Positions 55,590 to 64,000 of a DNA stretch of 64,000 bases are shown here, one piece after another. Below the pieces are notes generated by a model. That model worked only from the letters and a program-made list of their open reading frames with translations, ran no database searches and was not told the DNA's origin. The DNA comes from Sva-07 sp963716235 (lineage in GTDB: Bacteria; Actinomycetota; Acidimicrobiia; Acidimicrobiales; Ilumatobacteraceae): contig CAVQTE010000014.1 in assembly GCA_963716235.1 (NCBI GenBank), forward strand, positions 1 to 64,000, given 5' to 3'. How positions within the stretch are numbered: the stretch's first letter is position 1; each line of letters opens with the position of its first letter. The position numbers and the translations under genes were made by a program.

Positions 55590-56489
55590 GTGATCTCGAT
55601 CAGGGCCCGGGCTGCTCGCAAGCTCATCGTACGAGTGTCGAACGGTCCCGAGCGCACCATCGAGGAGGCTCGCGAACGGATGGACCAACTCGATCGGCTC
55701 CCCCGGCCCCGCCACGTCGACTACATCGACACGCGCATCGGCGGTGTGCCGGCGATCGTTGCGACACCCACTGCGGTCGAGCCCGACCGGCACCTGCTGT
55801 ACATCCACGGTGGCGCCTACGTGCTGGGGTCACCCAGGAGTCACATCGCAATGGTCGCCAATCTCGCCAAACGCGCATCGGCAACGGCCACCGTGATCGA
55901 CTACCGGCTCGCACCCGAGCACGTGTATCCGGCGGCGATCGACGACTGTGTGGCGGCGTACCGGGCGCTGATCACCGATGTCGATCCTGCAACCGTCACG
56001 ATCGCCGGTGACTCGGCGGGCGGGGGTGCAGCGTTGTCGACCCTCGTGGCGCTCCGCGACGCGGGCGACCGGTTGCCGGCTGCGGCATATCTCCTGTCGC
56101 CTTGGACCGACCTCACCGGATCGGGCGAGTCCGTGTCCACTCGGGCCGAGGCCGATCCGATGATCGACGGCGCCAAGATCGCCGAGGCCGGACGGGTCTA
56201 CGCCGGTGACGTTGCGCTCGATGACCCGGGCGTGTCTCCGCTCTTCGCCGACCTCGCCGGCTTGCCGCCGATGCTGATCCAGACCGGGATGGACGAGGTG
56301 CTGCTGTCGGACTCGACCCGACTCGCCGAGCAGGCCCGAGCGGCCGGCATCGATGTGACCCTCGACCTCGCCGATGGCATGTGGCACGTGTACCAGTCGT
56401 TCGCCCGGATGATGCCCGAGGCGACTGCCGCGCTCGTCCGCGCGGCTGTGTTCATGCGATCACGTACCCCGGCGATGTTGGGCGTATGA
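55590..56489 (+). CDS. Alpha/beta hydrolase (hormone-sensitive-lipase family)
   Basis: A 299-residue esterase. The oxyanion motif HGGAYVLGS, nucleophile elbow TIAGDSAGGGAAL (Ser in GDSAG), acid around TGMDEVLLSDS and histidine in DGMWHVYQSF form the family set. It hydrolyses short acyl esters or similar. It starts with GTG 55590 and overlaps the following LLM oxidoreductase gene by four bases, so the two are probably one unit. Confidence 0.85.
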   Translation: MISIRARAARKLIVRVSNGPERTIEEARERMDQLDRLPRPRHVDYIDTRIGGVPAIVATPTAVEPDRHLLYIHGGAYVLGSPRSHIAMVANLAKRASATATVIDYRLAPEHVYPAAIDDCVAAYRALITDVDPATVTIAGDSAGGGAALSTLVALRDAGDRLPAAAYLLSPWTDLTGSGESVSTRAEADPMIDGAKIAEAGRVYAGDVALDDPGVSPLFADLAGLPPMLIQTGMDEVLLSDSTRLAEQARAAGIDVTLDLADGMWHVYQSFARMMPEATAALVRAAVFMRSRTPAMLGV

Positions 56490-57523
56490 ATACCGCGCCC
56501 CGCTTCCCGGAACTCGGCTTCTACACGCTCGCCGGTGGTGCCCAGAACCCACGCGATCTGATCACCGAGTGTGCCCGTGCCGAGGAACTCGGTCTCGGGG
56601 CGGTGTTCATCAGCGAGCGATTCAACGTGAAGGAGGCCGTCACGTTGTCGGGTGCGGCCGCGGTGGCATCGACGAATCTCAAGATCATCACGGGCGCAAC
56701 GAACCACAACACGCGTCATCCGATGGTGACAGCGTCGTACGCCACCACCATGCATCGCCTCACGGGCGGCCGATTCGTGCTCGGGATCGGACGCGGCATC
56801 GCGCCGATGTTCGATGCGTACGGTATCCCACGGATCACGACCGCTCAGATGGAGGATTTCGCCGGGTTGATGCGTCGCCTCTGGCACGGCGAGACGATCA
56901 TCGGCCACGACGGACCCGCCGGGCAGTATCCGGTGTTGCGACTCGATCCGACGTTCGACGAGGACATCGAACTCGCCCTCGTGGCATTCGGACCCAACTC
57001 GCTGGAACTCGGCGGGAGAGCGTTCGACCATGTGATCCTGCACACATTCTTCTCCGACGAGACGCTCCAGCGTTGCGTCGCCACGGTGAAGCGCTCCGCC
57101 GAACAGGCCGGCCGTGATCCCGACAGCGTCACGGTCTGGTCGTGCTTCGCAACGATTGGCGATCATCTGTCGGAGCCGGTGCGCCTGAAGAAGACGGTCG
57201 GTCGCCTGGCGACGTACCTGCAGGCCTACGGGGATCTGATGGTCGAGACGAACCGTTGGGATCCAGCGGCGCTCGCCCGATTCCGATCCGATCAGGTGGT
57301 CGCCGGCTTTCGCAGTGCCATCGATGTCGACGCCACCACCGAACAGCTCGAGCACATCGCCACGCTGATCCCCGACGAGTGGCTGGCGCCATCGGCGACC
57401 GGCAGCGCCGTCGAGTGCGCCGCGGCCGTACGCGGACAATTCGGTCTCGGTGCTGACGCCGTCATCATGCACGGCGCATCGCCCGACGAACTCGCCCCGA
57501 TCGTCGACGCCTACGCCGGCTGA
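56486..57523 (+). CDS. F420-dependent LLM-class oxidoreductase
   Basis: A 345-residue (beta/alpha)8 luciferase-like protein. FPELGFYTLAGGAQNPRDLI and LGLGAVFISERFNVKEAV at the N-terminus, ASTNLKIITGATNHNTRHPM, GGRFVLGIGRGIAPMFDAYG and the C-terminal HIATLIPDEWLAPSATG fit an F420-binding subgroup. Presence of fbiC at the window end shows the cofactor is made. ATG overlaps the esterase stop; the pair could process an ester-bearing substrate. Confidence 0.85.
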   Translation: MNTAPRFPELGFYTLAGGAQNPRDLITECARAEELGLGAVFISERFNVKEAVTLSGAAAVASTNLKIITGATNHNTRHPMVTASYATTMHRLTGGRFVLGIGRGIAPMFDAYGIPRITTAQMEDFAGLMRRLWHGETIIGHDGPAGQYPVLRLDPTFDEDIELALVAFGPNSLELGGRAFDHVILHTFFSDETLQRCVATVKRSAEQAGRDPDSVTVWSCFATIGDHLSEPVRLKKTVGRLATYLQAYGDLMVETNRWDPAALARFRSDQVVAGFRSAIDVDATTEQLEHIATLIPDEWLAPSATGSAVECAAAVRGQFGLGADAVIMHGASPDELAPIVDAYAG

Positions 57524-57543
57524 CGCGTTCGCCGGCCACGCGG

Positions 57544-59352
57544 TCAACCGGCGTCGGGCTCCAACTCGTGAACCACGAGCGCAGCGACCCGGCGAAGTGT
57601 GTCGAGTTGGTCGTCGTCGAGGGAGCGCGGCCGGAAGTCGGCGACACACAGGGTGCCGACCCGGCTGCCGTCGGCGAGCGTCAAGGGAACCCCCGCGTAG
57701 AAGCGAACACCCGGTTGACCGACGACCATCGGGTTCTCGGCGAAACGGGGGTCGGCCAGCGTGTCGGGCACTTCGAGCACGTCGGGTCCAAGGATGGCGT
57801 GAGCACACATCGACATGTCGCGCGGTGTCTCGGCGACATCGAGCCCGTGTCGCGACTTGAACCACTGCCGATCGGAGTCGACGAGGGTCACGAGCGCAAC
57901 GGGAACGTCGAGCTCGACGCTGATCGCCTCGGTGTAGCGGTCGAAGCGTTCCTCCGGTTCTGTGTCGAGGATGCCGAGCGCGTGGAGCGAGACGAGGCGT
58001 TGCGCTTCGTCGGCGGGAAGTGGAGCGTTCTCCCAACGTGCGGCACGGCGAAGCAACCACGATCGCAACTTGGTGCGGAGGTAGAACTCGCTCGCGGGCC
58101 ACACCAACCACTCGGTGATGTTCGGTTCCTCGGCGTCGGGTCGCCAGCGAGCGCTCGACCGGCCGACCATGATCAACGGCACGTCGTTGCCGTACGGGGC
58201 GTCCAGCTCACGGATCGCCGCAGCCAGGTCGAAACCGTCATCATCCTCGATCGCTTCGGCGAGCACGATGCCCGGCCGACCGGTTCGCACCGCTTCGAAT
58301 GCCTCTCGCAGGTCGTCCAAGACGATGACATCGAGCTGTTCAGCCCTCGCGGCCTCGCCAAGGGCATCGGCGATCTCGGGCGAGCGGGCGAACACCACCA
58401 CCGACACCGAGTGCGGCACGAGGGCCGATGTGGCGGCGCGCCGGCCTGGTCGATCACCGGAACCGCGTCGCACCACATCGCTTCCGAGTTCGATGGTCAT
58501 GCCCTCCTCGGCCGCGAAGATCTCACCGCTGTACCCGCACGCAGCCGCGTAGGTGCGAGCGCGGGAGACGAGTTCGTCGACGTCGCTGTCGGTGCGATTC
58601 GGGTCGTGGTGGAAGAGCGCCACACGAGCGACATCGGCGCGCCGAGCGATCTCGACCACGTACTCGACGGTGCTGTGGCCCCACCCGATGTGATCGCCGT
58701 ACTCCGATGCCAGGTACTGCGAGTCGTGGATCAGCAGATCGGCACCGCCGACGAACTGAGCGTGTGCTTCGTCGTGGCGGTTCTGCGTGACATCACCACC
58801 GGACGCCAGTGAGCGATCATGCGGTTCGTGGTCGGAGGCGTACACGACGGTCGCCCCGTCGACCTCCAGGCGATAACCGAGCGTGAGGGCCGGATGGTTG
58901 AGGTACTGCGTGTCGACGCGGACATCGTCGATGTCGAAGGTGCCTTCGACGAGGTCGTGATGGTCGACGTCAGCCGACAGCTGATCGATCGCGACCGGGA
59001 AATATCGGTACTCCATCTGACCGGCGAGGATCTCACTGAGCGATCCGCCCAGACCGCTCGGGCCGTACAGTTCCCAGCGGTTTCCGGCGTGGAACAGCGG
59101 CGCGAAGAAGGGAAGCCCCTGGATGTGATCCCAATGGGTGTGGCTGATCAGGATGTGCCCGTCGATGGCTGCGCCGTCTGCCTCGGCGAGCAATTGCTGG
59201 CCGAGACCATGAGCTCCGGTGCCACAGTCGATGACGATCCGCGTTCCGGCGCCCGAACGGACCGACACGCACGAGGTGTTGCCACCGAATCGGAGCGTGG
59301 AGCGTCCCGCCTTGGCGATCGACCCTCGCGTTCCCCAGAACGTCACCTGCAT
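57544..59352 (-). CDS. MBL-fold hydrolase fused to receiver-like and GAF domains
   Basis: A 602-residue multidomain protein. Residues 1-270: metallo-beta-lactamase fold with HTHWDH (zinc site), VYASDHEPHD, LLIHDSQYLASEYGDHIGWG and ALFHHDPNR, similar to the phosphodiesterase/PhnP-like branch. Residues about 310-425: a receiver-like fold (VSVVVFARSPEIADALGEAA, PGIVLAEAIEDDDGFDL, VPLIMVGRSS) without a clear phospho-aspartate pocket. Residues about 440-600: GAF domain (LVSLHALGILDTEPEERFDR, GVPLTLADGSRVGTLCVAD). Probably a signalling hydrolase controlled by a ligand. Next gene on the strand is UspA-like. Confidence 0.8.
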   Translation of the reverse strand: MQVTFWGTRGSIAKAGRSTLRFGGNTSCVSVRSGAGTRIVIDCGTGAHGLGQQLLAEADGAAIDGHILISHTHWDHIQGLPFFAPLFHAGNRWELYGPSGLGGSLSEILAGQMEYRYFPVAIDQLSADVDHHDLVEGTFDIDDVRVDTQYLNHPALTLGYRLEVDGATVVYASDHEPHDRSLASGGDVTQNRHDEAHAQFVGGADLLIHDSQYLASEYGDHIGWGHSTVEYVVEIARRADVARVALFHHDPNRTDSDVDELVSRARTYAAACGYSGEIFAAEEGMTIELGSDVVRRGSGDRPGRRAATSALVPHSVSVVVFARSPEIADALGEAARAEQLDVIVLDDLREAFEAVRTGRPGIVLAEAIEDDDGFDLAAAIRELDAPYGNDVPLIMVGRSSARWRPDAEEPNITEWLVWPASEFYLRTKLRSWLLRRAARWENAPLPADEAQRLVSLHALGILDTEPEERFDRYTEAISVELDVPVALVTLVDSDRQWFKSRHGLDVAETPRDMSMCAHAILGPDVLEVPDTLADPRFAENPMVVGQPGVRFYAGVPLTLADGSRVGTLCVADFRPRSLDDDQLDTLRRVAALVVHELEPDAG

Positions 59353-59403
59353 GATGGGTCCTCCGGTCGTGACTGTACGCAGTCTGCACGTGTGCCGATG
59401 GTT

Positions 59404-59883
59404 TCAGGCCGTGCCGGTGATCACAGTGACCGGAATCGTCACCCTGCGCGCGATCCGGTGGGGCAGATCCTGGCGGAGCCACCGCGAGATCGTCGTCGGG
59501 AGGGTCGACACGATGACCTCGTCGATCGAGGACGCATCGTCGGTCGCTGAAGCGTCGACGATCCGGGCAACGACAGCCGCTGCATCGCTCTCGGTCGTCA
59601 ACTCGCCGGTCGCCTTGGCGCCGAGCGACGTCAACCAGTCGAGACCGAACGCCAACCGATCTCGTGCGATCTGCCGTTCATCGCTGACCTCGAGCGACGC
59701 AGTGGGCGAGATGTTCGCCGCGTCGCCGACCGCTGTACCGATGGCAACGGCTGCGGACACTGGGCTGGCCACCGGCACGAGCAGATGGAACTCCCAGCCG
59801 CCGTCGCGAACCCGCCGACGCACCTCGTCGGCGAGCTCGTCGCCGCCCACCGTTCGGTTGGCAACAATCAACACCTTGTGCAT
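59404..59883 (-). CDS. UspA-like universal stress protein
   Basis: A 159-residue protein starting MHKVLIVANRTVGGDELADE, an alpha/beta nucleotide-binding-type fold, with SIDEVIVSTLPTTISRWLRQ and IARRVTIPVTVITGTA at the C-terminus as in universal stress proteins. The usual ATP motif GS is replaced by STLPTT. ATG 59883 is chosen; the frame stays open upstream to 59961 but lies in the intergenic region with the divergent gene at 59978. Function inferred from fold only. Confidence 0.65.
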   Translation of the reverse strand: MHKVLIVANRTVGGDELADEVRRRVRDGGWEFHLLVPVASPVSAAVAIGTAVGDAANISPTASLEVSDERQIARDRLAFGLDWLTSLGAKATGELTTESDAAAVVARIVDASATDDASSIDEVIVSTLPTTISRWLRQDLPHRIARRVTIPVTVITGTA

Positions 59884-59977
59884 GCCGGTCCCCTTGCTCG
59901 AACGCCGACGAGATCCTAGGCCCCCGCCATCATGCTCCATGTCGAAGCGCGTTCGCGGCACTCACTAGGTTCGACAC

Positions 59978-62283
59978 ATGGTGCGAACGACGAGCCAATC
60001 GATTGCGACAGCGGTGCACGGCGCACTCGCTGCCCGAAGCGCCGAGACCATCGAGACCGCCCTCAGATCGGTCCATCCCGAGGACCTCGCGGTCTTCTTC
60101 CACACCAGCCTCGACGATGTCGGCGATGCGACGACCATCGGTACCGGGCTTCCGGCGTCACCCGGCGCGGCGAGTGGCCGGATCGTGTTGAGTGCCGACG
60201 CCGCGATCGAAGCCGCGGCATCGGGTGAGGACGTCATCCTCGTGCGACCCGAGACGTCACCCGACGACGTTGTCGGCATGCAGGCCGCCAAGGGAATCGT
60301 GACGCACCGAGGGGGCCTCGTCAGCCACGCCGCCGTCGTAGCCCGGGGCTGGGGTATCCCGGCGGTGGTCGGTGCGCCGGACGTGCACTTCGCCGGCACA
60401 TCCGTCACCATCGGCACCACCGTGCTCGAAGCCGGCGACATGATCACGATCGATGGCAGCACCGGCAACATCTATCTCGGGGCGTTGGACACGTTCGGAT
60501 CGGTGCCGCCACCGGAACTCGACACGCTGCTCGCCTGGGCCGACGACGTGTCCAGAGGGCACATCCAGGTGAGGGCGAACGCCGACACCGCCGACGATGC
60601 GACGTTCGCCCGCATACTCGGAGCGCAGGGCATCGGGCTCTGCCGCACCGAGCACATGTTCCTCGCCGCCGACCGGCTCCCGATCATGCGCCGGCTCATC
60701 CTCAGCCAGCGATCCTGCGACCGAGGCGGCCGCACTCGACGAACTGGAGGAGGCCCAGGTTGCCGACTTCGAGGCGGTGCTCGAGCGCCATGGACGGCCT
60801 CCCCGTCACCGTTCGGCTCCTCGACCCACCCCTGCACGAGTTCCTTCCCGACCTCCTCGACCTCGTTGCAGCCGAGGCCCGCGGCGAACTGGACGACGCC
60901 GGGTGCGTCGAGCTGGCAGCAGTTCGACGGCTCCACGAGTCGAACCCGATGATCGGAACGCGTGGCGTGCGCCTCGGCGTCCTGCGGCCCGGGCTGTACG
61001 AAATGCAGGTGCGGGCACTGTGCGCCGCTGCAGCACGCCTCTTCGAACGGGGAATGCATCCCCATGTCGAGATCATGATCCCGCTGGTCGTCGATGCCGA
61101 AGAGCTGCGCATCGCCCGCAGCTGGGTGACCGACGTGCTCGACGAGATCGGTCATCCCGAGCTGGCGTCCGACGTCGTCACCGTCGGCGCCATGATCGAG
61201 ACGCCGCGGGCAGCGCTCACCGCCGGCGCCCTCGCCGCGCATGCCGACTTCTTCTCGTTCGGAACCAACGACCTCACCCAGATGACGTTCGCGTTCAGCC
61301 GCGACGACGTCGAGGCCAAGCTCCTCCCCGCCTATCAGGCGCTGGGGATCCTCCCAGCGAATCCGTTCGCCGTGCTCGACCAGGACGGGGTCGGGGAGTT
61401 GATCCGCATCGCATGCGGGCTGGCACGCTCGACCAAGGCCAACATCAAGCTCGGCGCGTGCGGCGAGCACACCGGTCATACCGCGTCGGCCGACTTCCTC
61501 GTCCGCCAGGGCGTCGATTCCGTCAGTTGCTCCCCATTCCGGGTACCGATGGCCCGCCTCGCCGTTGCGCAGGCGCTGCTCGACTCCGGCCGCGTCCGTC
61601 TGCACGATGTGCATTTCCACTTCGACGAAACGGTCGCGGCATCGGCGGATGACGTCCGCACACTCGTCGACGAGGCGAGCGTGGGCCCGATCGACGAGAT
61701 CCTGGTACTCCATGTCCTGCGCATCCGTGGTTTCGCAACTCCGGACGGTCTCGCCGCGAGTCTCGGAGCTCATCCGGCCGACGTCCTCGATCAGATGGTC
61801 GAGTCGGGGCTGGTCCGCTTCATCGAAGCGCGCACGCTGTACGGCTTGCTTCCCGACGGAAAGCTTCGGCAAGAGGCACTGCTCGACACCTACGCCGACG
61901 AAACGCTACGCGCCGCTCTCGCCCAGCCATATCTCGACTTCCTCGTCTTGAACGATGAATTCAAGTCGTTGTGCACGACCTGGCAGATGCGCGACGGCGA
62001 GCCAAACGATCACAGCGACGCCGACTACGACCGCGCGTGCGTCGAGCGGCTCGAACGCCTCGACGCTGACGCGCAGCCGGTGATCGCTGCGCTCGCCGCG
62101 GTGGAGCCGCGTCTGGCCCGCTACGGACCACGACTGACCATGGCGTCGACGAGGGTCGCGCTCGGCGACACCAAGCAGTTCACCGGCGTGATGTGCGAAT
62201 CGTTCCACGACGTCTGGATGGAGCTGCACGAGGACCTGATCGTGCTCCAGCGAATCGACCGCACGCACGAGGGCAGCTTCTGA
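59978..62283 (+). CDS. PPDK-like PEP-utilising enzyme lacking ATP-grasp, frame-shifted
   Basis: About 767 residues. It has the swivel domain of pyruvate phosphate dikinase with phospho-histidine near residue 116 (THRGGLVSHAAVVARGWG), and a PEP-binding barrel (GIGLCRTEHMFLAADRLPIM, VEIMIPLVVDAEELR, FFSFGTNDLTQMTFAFSRDD, GACGEHTGHTAS, SCSPFRVPMARLAVAQA, with the catalytic cysteine). The N-terminal ATP-grasp domain, normally about 350 residues, is absent: the divergent gene begins 95 bases upstream. A C-terminal extension of about 220 residues includes a winged-helix-like part (RIRGFATPDGLAASLGAH). Frame changes near 60707 and 60765. Confidence 0.75.
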
Positions 62284-62344
62284 TCAACGGGTTCGGTCGG
62301 CGATCTGCTCGTTGACCTGCCCGCTGACCTGCTCGCCGAGCGAG

Positions 62345-62382
62345 GGTTCGTCAGGCGAACCGACTTGGTTTGCTGAGCGAAC
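62345..62382. promoter_or_regulatory. Tandem inverted repeats before the HxlR gene
   Basis: Repeat one is GGTTCG-TCAGG-CGAACC (62345-62361); repeat two is GTTTG-CTGAG-CGAAC (62368-62382), with one mismatch in its arms. Their centres are 22 bases apart, two helical turns, and the second ends 18 bases before ATG 62401. They are candidate binding sites for the HxlR protein acting on its own operon. Confidence 0.5.
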
Positions 62383-62400
62383 TCACTCTAGGTTTCCGGC

Positions 62401-62898
62401 ATGAACAGTGCCGACATGCAGGAGGTGCCACACCCGACGCCGTGTTCCATCCAACGCAGCCTCGAGATCCTCGGGGACCGCTGGACGATCCTGATCATGC
62501 GCGACGCGTTCCGCGGCATCCGCCGGTTCGACGACTTCCGACGCGATCTCGGCATCGCCCGACCCGTGCTGGCCGACCGTCTCAAGCAACTCGTCGACGC
62601 CGGCGTGCTCGAGCGGCGCCAGTACTGCGAGCATCCACCCCGTGACGAGTACCGCCTGACTCCGATGGGCGCCGCGCTCTCGCCCACCCTCGTCGCGCTG
62701 ATGCGCTGGGGAGACGAATGGCTCTCCGACGATGGTCCGCCCACCACGCTCATCCACGAAGTGTGTGGTGAGCCACTCGACCAGGCGTTCGTGTGCTGGC
62801 ACTGCAACGAAACCTTCGGCAGCGGCCAGATCGCCAGCCGACCCGGCCACTCCGACACCAGCCCCCACCCCCACACCGACACGCAGGGAACCCGATGA
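62401..62898 (+). CDS. HxlR-family transcriptional regulator with C-terminal Cys pair
   Basis: A 165-residue regulator. The MarR-like winged helix spans residues 12-105: TPCSIQRSLEILGDRWTILI, FDDFRRDLGIARPVLADRLK, LVDAGVLERRQY and DEYRLTPMG. HxlR proteins often sense electrophiles through the N-terminal cysteine (here C15). An additional tail contains CWHC and a His/Pro/Thr-rich end, perhaps a metal site. ATG 62401 is supported by a purine-rich stretch upstream. Its stop overlaps the fbiC start by four bases, so it probably regulates that gene. Confidence 0.85.
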   Translation: MNSADMQEVPHPTPCSIQRSLEILGDRWTILIMRDAFRGIRRFDDFRRDLGIARPVLADRLKQLVDAGVLERRQYCEHPPRDEYRLTPMGAALSPTLVALMRWGDEWLSDDGPPTTLIHEVCGEPLDQAFVCWHCNETFGSGQIASRPGHSDTSPHPHTDTQGTR

Positions 62899-64000
62899 CC
62901 ACAACCGACATCACCCACCACGAACTCCTCGACCGCTCCACCCAGGATCTGATGGCGAGCGCCGCTGCGATCCGCGACGCCACCACGGGTACCCGCATCA
63001 CCTTCAGCCCGAAGGTGTTCATCCCTCTGACGTTCCTGTGCAACGACACGTGCGGCTACTGCACGTTCGCCCAACCCCCGGCACGAACCGACAAGGCCTA
63101 CCTCGACCCCGACGATGTGCTGCGCATCGCCCGCCAGGGCGCCCGCACGGGTTGCCACGAAGCGTTGTTCACCCTCGGAGAGCGCCCCGAGGAGCGCTAC
63201 GAAGTCGCACGTGACTGGCTCCGCGACCGGGGCTACGACTCGACGGTCCACTACGTCGCCGAGATGGCTCAACTCGTCCTCACCGAGACCGGTCTCCTCC
63301 CCCACGCCAACGCCGGCGCGCTGTACGCCGACGAACTCGGCCGACTCCGCCCGGTCAGCCCCAGCCAGGGCATGATGATCGAGTCGCTGAATCCCGATCT
63401 CGAGGCCCACCGCAACGCCCCCGACAAGACACCGCAGCGCCGCCTCGACACACTCGAGGCCGCCGGGGAACTCTCGATCCCGTTCACCACCGGCATTCTC
63501 GTCGGCATCGGCGAGAGCCGCGCCGATCAACTCTCCGCTCTCGAAGCCATCGCCGCCAGCCACCGCCGCCACGGCCACGTCCAAGAAGTCATCGTCCAGA
63601 ACTTCCTGCCGAAGCTTCGCACCGCCATGCAGGGCGTTCGAGCCTGCCCGAGCGATGACTACCTCTGGGCCGTCGCCGCCGCACGGGTGATCCTGCCTGC
63701 CGACATCCACCTGCAGGCGCCACCGAACCTCTCCGACGACTTCGGGGTGCTCCTCGACGCCGGTATCGACGACTGGGGCGGCGTCTCCCCCGTCACCGTC
63801 GACCACGTCAACCCCGAACGTCCGTGGCCCGACCTCGACCGCCTCGCCGAGGTCACCGCCGAACGCGGCTTCGTCGTCGCACCCCGCCTCACGATCTACC
63901 CCGAGTTCGTCGCCGACCGCTCCCGTTGGCTCGACCCCGCGCTCCACTTCCCGGTCATGGACCGCTCCGATGCCGAATGGCTCGGCCGCGACGACCCTGG
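62895..64000 (+). CDS. fbiC: FO synthase FbiC (CofG half visible), runs off the window
   Basis: Radical-SAM enzyme that makes the deazaflavin FO, precursor of coenzyme F420. The visible 368 residues are the CofG part: FSPKVFIPLTFLCNDTCGYC with the CNDTCGYC cluster motif, LDPDDVLRIARQGARTGCHE, FTLGERPEERYEVA and QNFLPKLRTAMQGVRACPSDDY. There is no stop before the edge although a single CofG would be nearly complete, so the actinobacterial fused FbiC (about 850 residues, with CofH) is more likely. ATG 62895 overlaps the HxlR TGA. F420 synthesis matches the LLM oxidoreductases in the window. Confidence 0.88.
   Translation, partial: MTTTDITHHELLDRSTQDLMASAAAIRDATTGTRITFSPKVFIPLTFLCNDTCGYCTFAQPPARTDKAYLDPDDVLRIARQGARTGCHEALFTLGERPEERYEVARDWLRDRGYDSTVHYVAEMAQLVLTETGLLPHANAGALYADELGRLRPVSPSQGMMIESLNPDLEAHRNAPDKTPQRRLDTLEAAGELSIPFTTGILVGIGESRADQLSALEAIAASHRRHGHVQEVIVQNFLPKLRTAMQGVRACPSDDYLWAVAAARVILPADIHLQAPPNLSDDFGVLLDAGIDDWGGVSPVTVDHVNPERPWPDLDRLAEVTAERGFVVAPRLTIYPEFVADRSRWLDPALHFPVMDRSDAEWLGRDDP

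Noticed and set aside
57142..57456. Small arginine-rich frame inside the LLM oxidoreductase
   Set aside because: It is an out-of-frame shadow of the oxidoreductase with no start context.
62284..62340. Direct repeats of GACCTGC between the PPDK-like and HxlR genes
   Set aside because: Too short and irregular to call a repeat element; only the two inverted repeats further on have convincing symmetry.

Overview
This 64 kb window is chromosomal DNA from a high-GC actinobacterium. The gene content fits the class Acidimicrobiia (Ilumatobacter-like): a WhiB regulator, a DUF3040 protein, an MtrA/MtrB/LpqB-like triad, F420 biosynthesis (FbiC) with F420-type luciferase-like oxidoreductases, ROK glucokinase, GlgC/GlgA, and a rubrerythrin/DUF3501 cluster. 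The taxonomic call is inference from content only. No tRNA, prophage, insertion sequence or CRISPR array was seen; the one RNA gene is RNase P RNA at 29834-30230.

A property that colours the whole annotation: about two dozen frame breaks interrupt otherwise well conserved genes (TgpA tail, dinB, inositol phosphatase, glpK, a PimB-like glycosyltransferase, fur, glpD, an FAD oxidase, an acyltransferase, a kinase, the MFS-ABC fusion, ppc, a PPDK-like protein). Conserved residues continue on both sides of each break, often with one or two bases missing in CG-rich runs, so most look like uncorrected sequencing indels rather than gene decay. Three other pieces look like true relics: a luciferase-like oxidoreductase with blocks removed in frame (48587-49009), a TadC tail (15395-15550) and a possible SDR tail (37405-37509).

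Layout. 1-6.9 kb: end of a transglutaminase-type TgpA, DUF3040, DNA polymerase IV, inositol monophosphatase, then the response regulator/sensor kinase/GerMN lipoprotein operon. 6.9-10.9 kb: glycerol kinase, ACT protein, AlaC-like aminotransferase, pyrophosphatase. 10.9-20 kb: ROK glucokinase, SRPBCC protein, membrane protein, PimB-like glycosyltransferase, QueG, NYN protein, exonuclease-UvrC fusion, trpD and WhiB; this order recalls the mycobacterial Rv2185c-Rv2192c neighbourhood. 20-23 kb: Fur/PerR-type regulator, rubrerythrin, CCG-type Fe-S protein and DUF3501, an oxidative-stress operon with a candidate operator. 23-28.3 kb: glpD, an alkyl-DHAP-synthase-like flavoprotein, a membrane protein and an FGGY kinase, all overlapping. 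28.3-30.2 kb: two Tat-exported ferritin-like proteins and rnpB.

30-44.4 kb is the most accessory part: acyltransferase-SGNH protein, nitroreductase, a 40-residue KxTP microprotein, a phosphotransferase, a double SnoaL protein, a carotenoid oxygenase, and a branched-chain-type ABC transporter built as three chains: a LivH-LivM fusion, an MFS-LivF-LivG fusion and a membrane-anchored binding protein. 44.4-52.7 kb: a minus-strand set (histidine phosphatase, metal-dependent hydrolase, zinc-ribbon coiled-coil protein, bifunctional penicillin-binding protein), a Gfo/Idh oxidoreductase and glgA-glgC. 52.7-64 kb: ppc, esterase, LLM oxidoreductase, an MBL/receiver-like/GAF fusion, a UspA-like protein, a PPDK-like protein lacking ATP-grasp, an HxlR regulator with candidate operators, and fbiC running off the end.
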